From assembly GCA_964632015.1 (NCBI GenBank), contig CAZWAT010000159.1:1-6435 (forward strand): 6,435 nucleotides of DNA, written 5' to 3'. This stretch comes from JAAYCO01 sp964632015. Its GTDB lineage: Bacteria > Planctomycetota > Phycisphaerae > SM23-33. The notes under the pieces are model-generated. The model was given only the letters and a program-made list of their open reading frames with translations, had not been told where the DNA came from and did not search any database. Shown here piece by piece: positions 6,245-6,435 of the stretch (its first letter is position 1; each line of letters starts with the position of its first letter). The position numbers and the translations under genes are program-made.

Positions 6245-6260
6245 TGGCATGCATGTTGCA
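6245..6260 (+). promoter_or_regulatory. Sigma-54 (-24/-12) promoter facing right
   Basis: The site reads TGGCATGCATGTTGCA, followed by TG. It matches TGGCACG-N4-TTGCW with one deviation (C to T), the same deviation as the promoter at 4253-4268. GG and GC are ten bases apart. Transcription should start near 6270-6271, feeding the leader and the reading frame that run off the right edge. It lies in the intergenic region behind a sigma-54 activator gene, where such a promoter makes sense. Confidence 0.85.
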
Positions 6261-6266
6261 TGCATG
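6248..6266. repeat. 19-base palindrome overlapping the right-hand sigma-54 promoter
   Basis: CATGCATG-TTG-CATGCATG is both an inverted and a direct repeat, because each arm is itself a palindrome. It covers the region from just after the -24 GG through the -12 element and a few bases beyond. A protein bound here would compete directly with sigma-54 polymerase. The other promoter keeps only part of this symmetry (CATGTC twice, 11 bases apart). Confidence 0.55.
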
Positions 6267-6272
6267 AAGGGC

Positions 6273-6435
6273 ATGAACGGAATAGGTCAATTGCCGGTGG
6301 CGGTGGGAAGTAATCTGGCGGAAGCTCTGCTTCTGCTGGGCGTTGGCAATGGTCAGACAGGAAGCACGACTCAATCAGGGGATATGCAAATGCTGCAAAG
6401 CTGCACCAATGGGGGTCTGTCGCACCTCATTCCGA
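6273..6435 (+). CDS. Unrecognised protein, N-terminal part, running off the right edge
   Basis: An open frame of 54 codons runs from ATG 6273 to the window end without a stop (MNGIGQLPVAVGSNLAEALL onward, ending in TNGGLSHLIP). I do not recognise it. The first ATG is only two or three bases after the predicted transcription start, so using it would need nearly leaderless translation. A better-placed start is the in-frame ATG at 6390, seven bases after AGGGGA (6377-6382). That would leave a leader of about 120 bases and place the start MLQSCTNGGLSH at the edge. Other frames have starts too, for example ATG at 6350. The sigma-54 promoter argues that something is expressed rightward; the exact frame and start are uncertain. 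It would be co-controlled with the TPR operon if both promoters answer to the same activator. Confidence 0.4.
   Translation, partial: MNGIGQLPVAVGSNLAEALLLLGVGNGQTGSTTQSGDMQMLQSCTNGGLSHLIP
6290..6350 (+). ncRNA. Predicted structured RNA in the sigma-54-driven leader
   Basis: By hand folding, 6290-6299 (ATTGCCGGTG) pairs with 6341-6350 (CGTTGGCAAT) in ten pairs, three of them G-U. Inside, GCGGAAGC (6318-6325) pairs with GCTTCTGC (6329-6336) around a three-base loop, extendable by four mostly G-U pairs. Fourteen bases (6300-6313) remain unpaired on the left side. The structure starts about 20 bases after the predicted transcription start and ends about 27 bases before the AGGGGA ribosome site at 6377. 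It could be a regulatory leader, a small RNA or chance pairing in coding sequence. It matches no riboswitch class I know. Confidence 0.35.

Noticed and set aside
6009..6374. 121-codon open frame on the minus strand in the intergenic region
   Set aside because: It has no recognisable domain, is odd in composition (many H and C), and overlaps the sigma-54 promoter, palindrome and rightward frame. Judged a chance frame.

Overview
The window reads as a bacterial regulatory locus. Nearly all coding sequence is on the minus strand, and a short gene start or leader points rightward at the far right. Sigma-54 activators, a cleavable signal peptide and an STN-like (secretin/TonB-receptor N-terminal type) domain point to a diderm bacterium. 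GC looks like the mid-50s per cent in genes and lower between them, judged by eye. A Planctomycetota/PVC-type host is my guess; there is no taxonomic marker gene here.

Layout from right to left. (a) A divergent intergenic region (5863-6272) carries a near-consensus sigma-54 promoter facing right (6245-6260). It is followed by a predicted structured leader and the start of an unrecognised gene that runs off the right edge. (b) On the minus strand, 5862-4450 encodes a complete NtrC-type sigma-54 activator whose receiver domain has lost every phosphorylation residue. (c) The 270-base gap after it holds a second sigma-54 promoter (4253-4268, minus strand). Its core is almost identical to the right-hand one. 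(d) That promoter faces a three-gene overlapping operon: a membrane-anchored TPR protein with an embedded STN-like domain (4178-1878), a small secreted TPR protein (1885-1199), and a second sigma-54 activator, also with a non-canonical receiver (1199 to beyond the left edge).

The second activator is interrupted. At 343-371, 29 extra bases sit inside the sensor-I strand of its AAA+ domain and shift the frame. The rest of the protein (sensor I, arginine fingers, sensor II WPGNVR) continues in another frame to the window edge. This is a recent loss of function, an assembly error, or something more unusual.

Working model (inference): the intact activator at 4450-5862 drives both sigma-54 promoters. 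It would switch on a periplasmic TPR/STN module together with a second activator, and separately the unknown right-hand gene. Neither activator looks controllable by ordinary receiver phosphorylation, so input must come from activator abundance, a protein partner or another signal.
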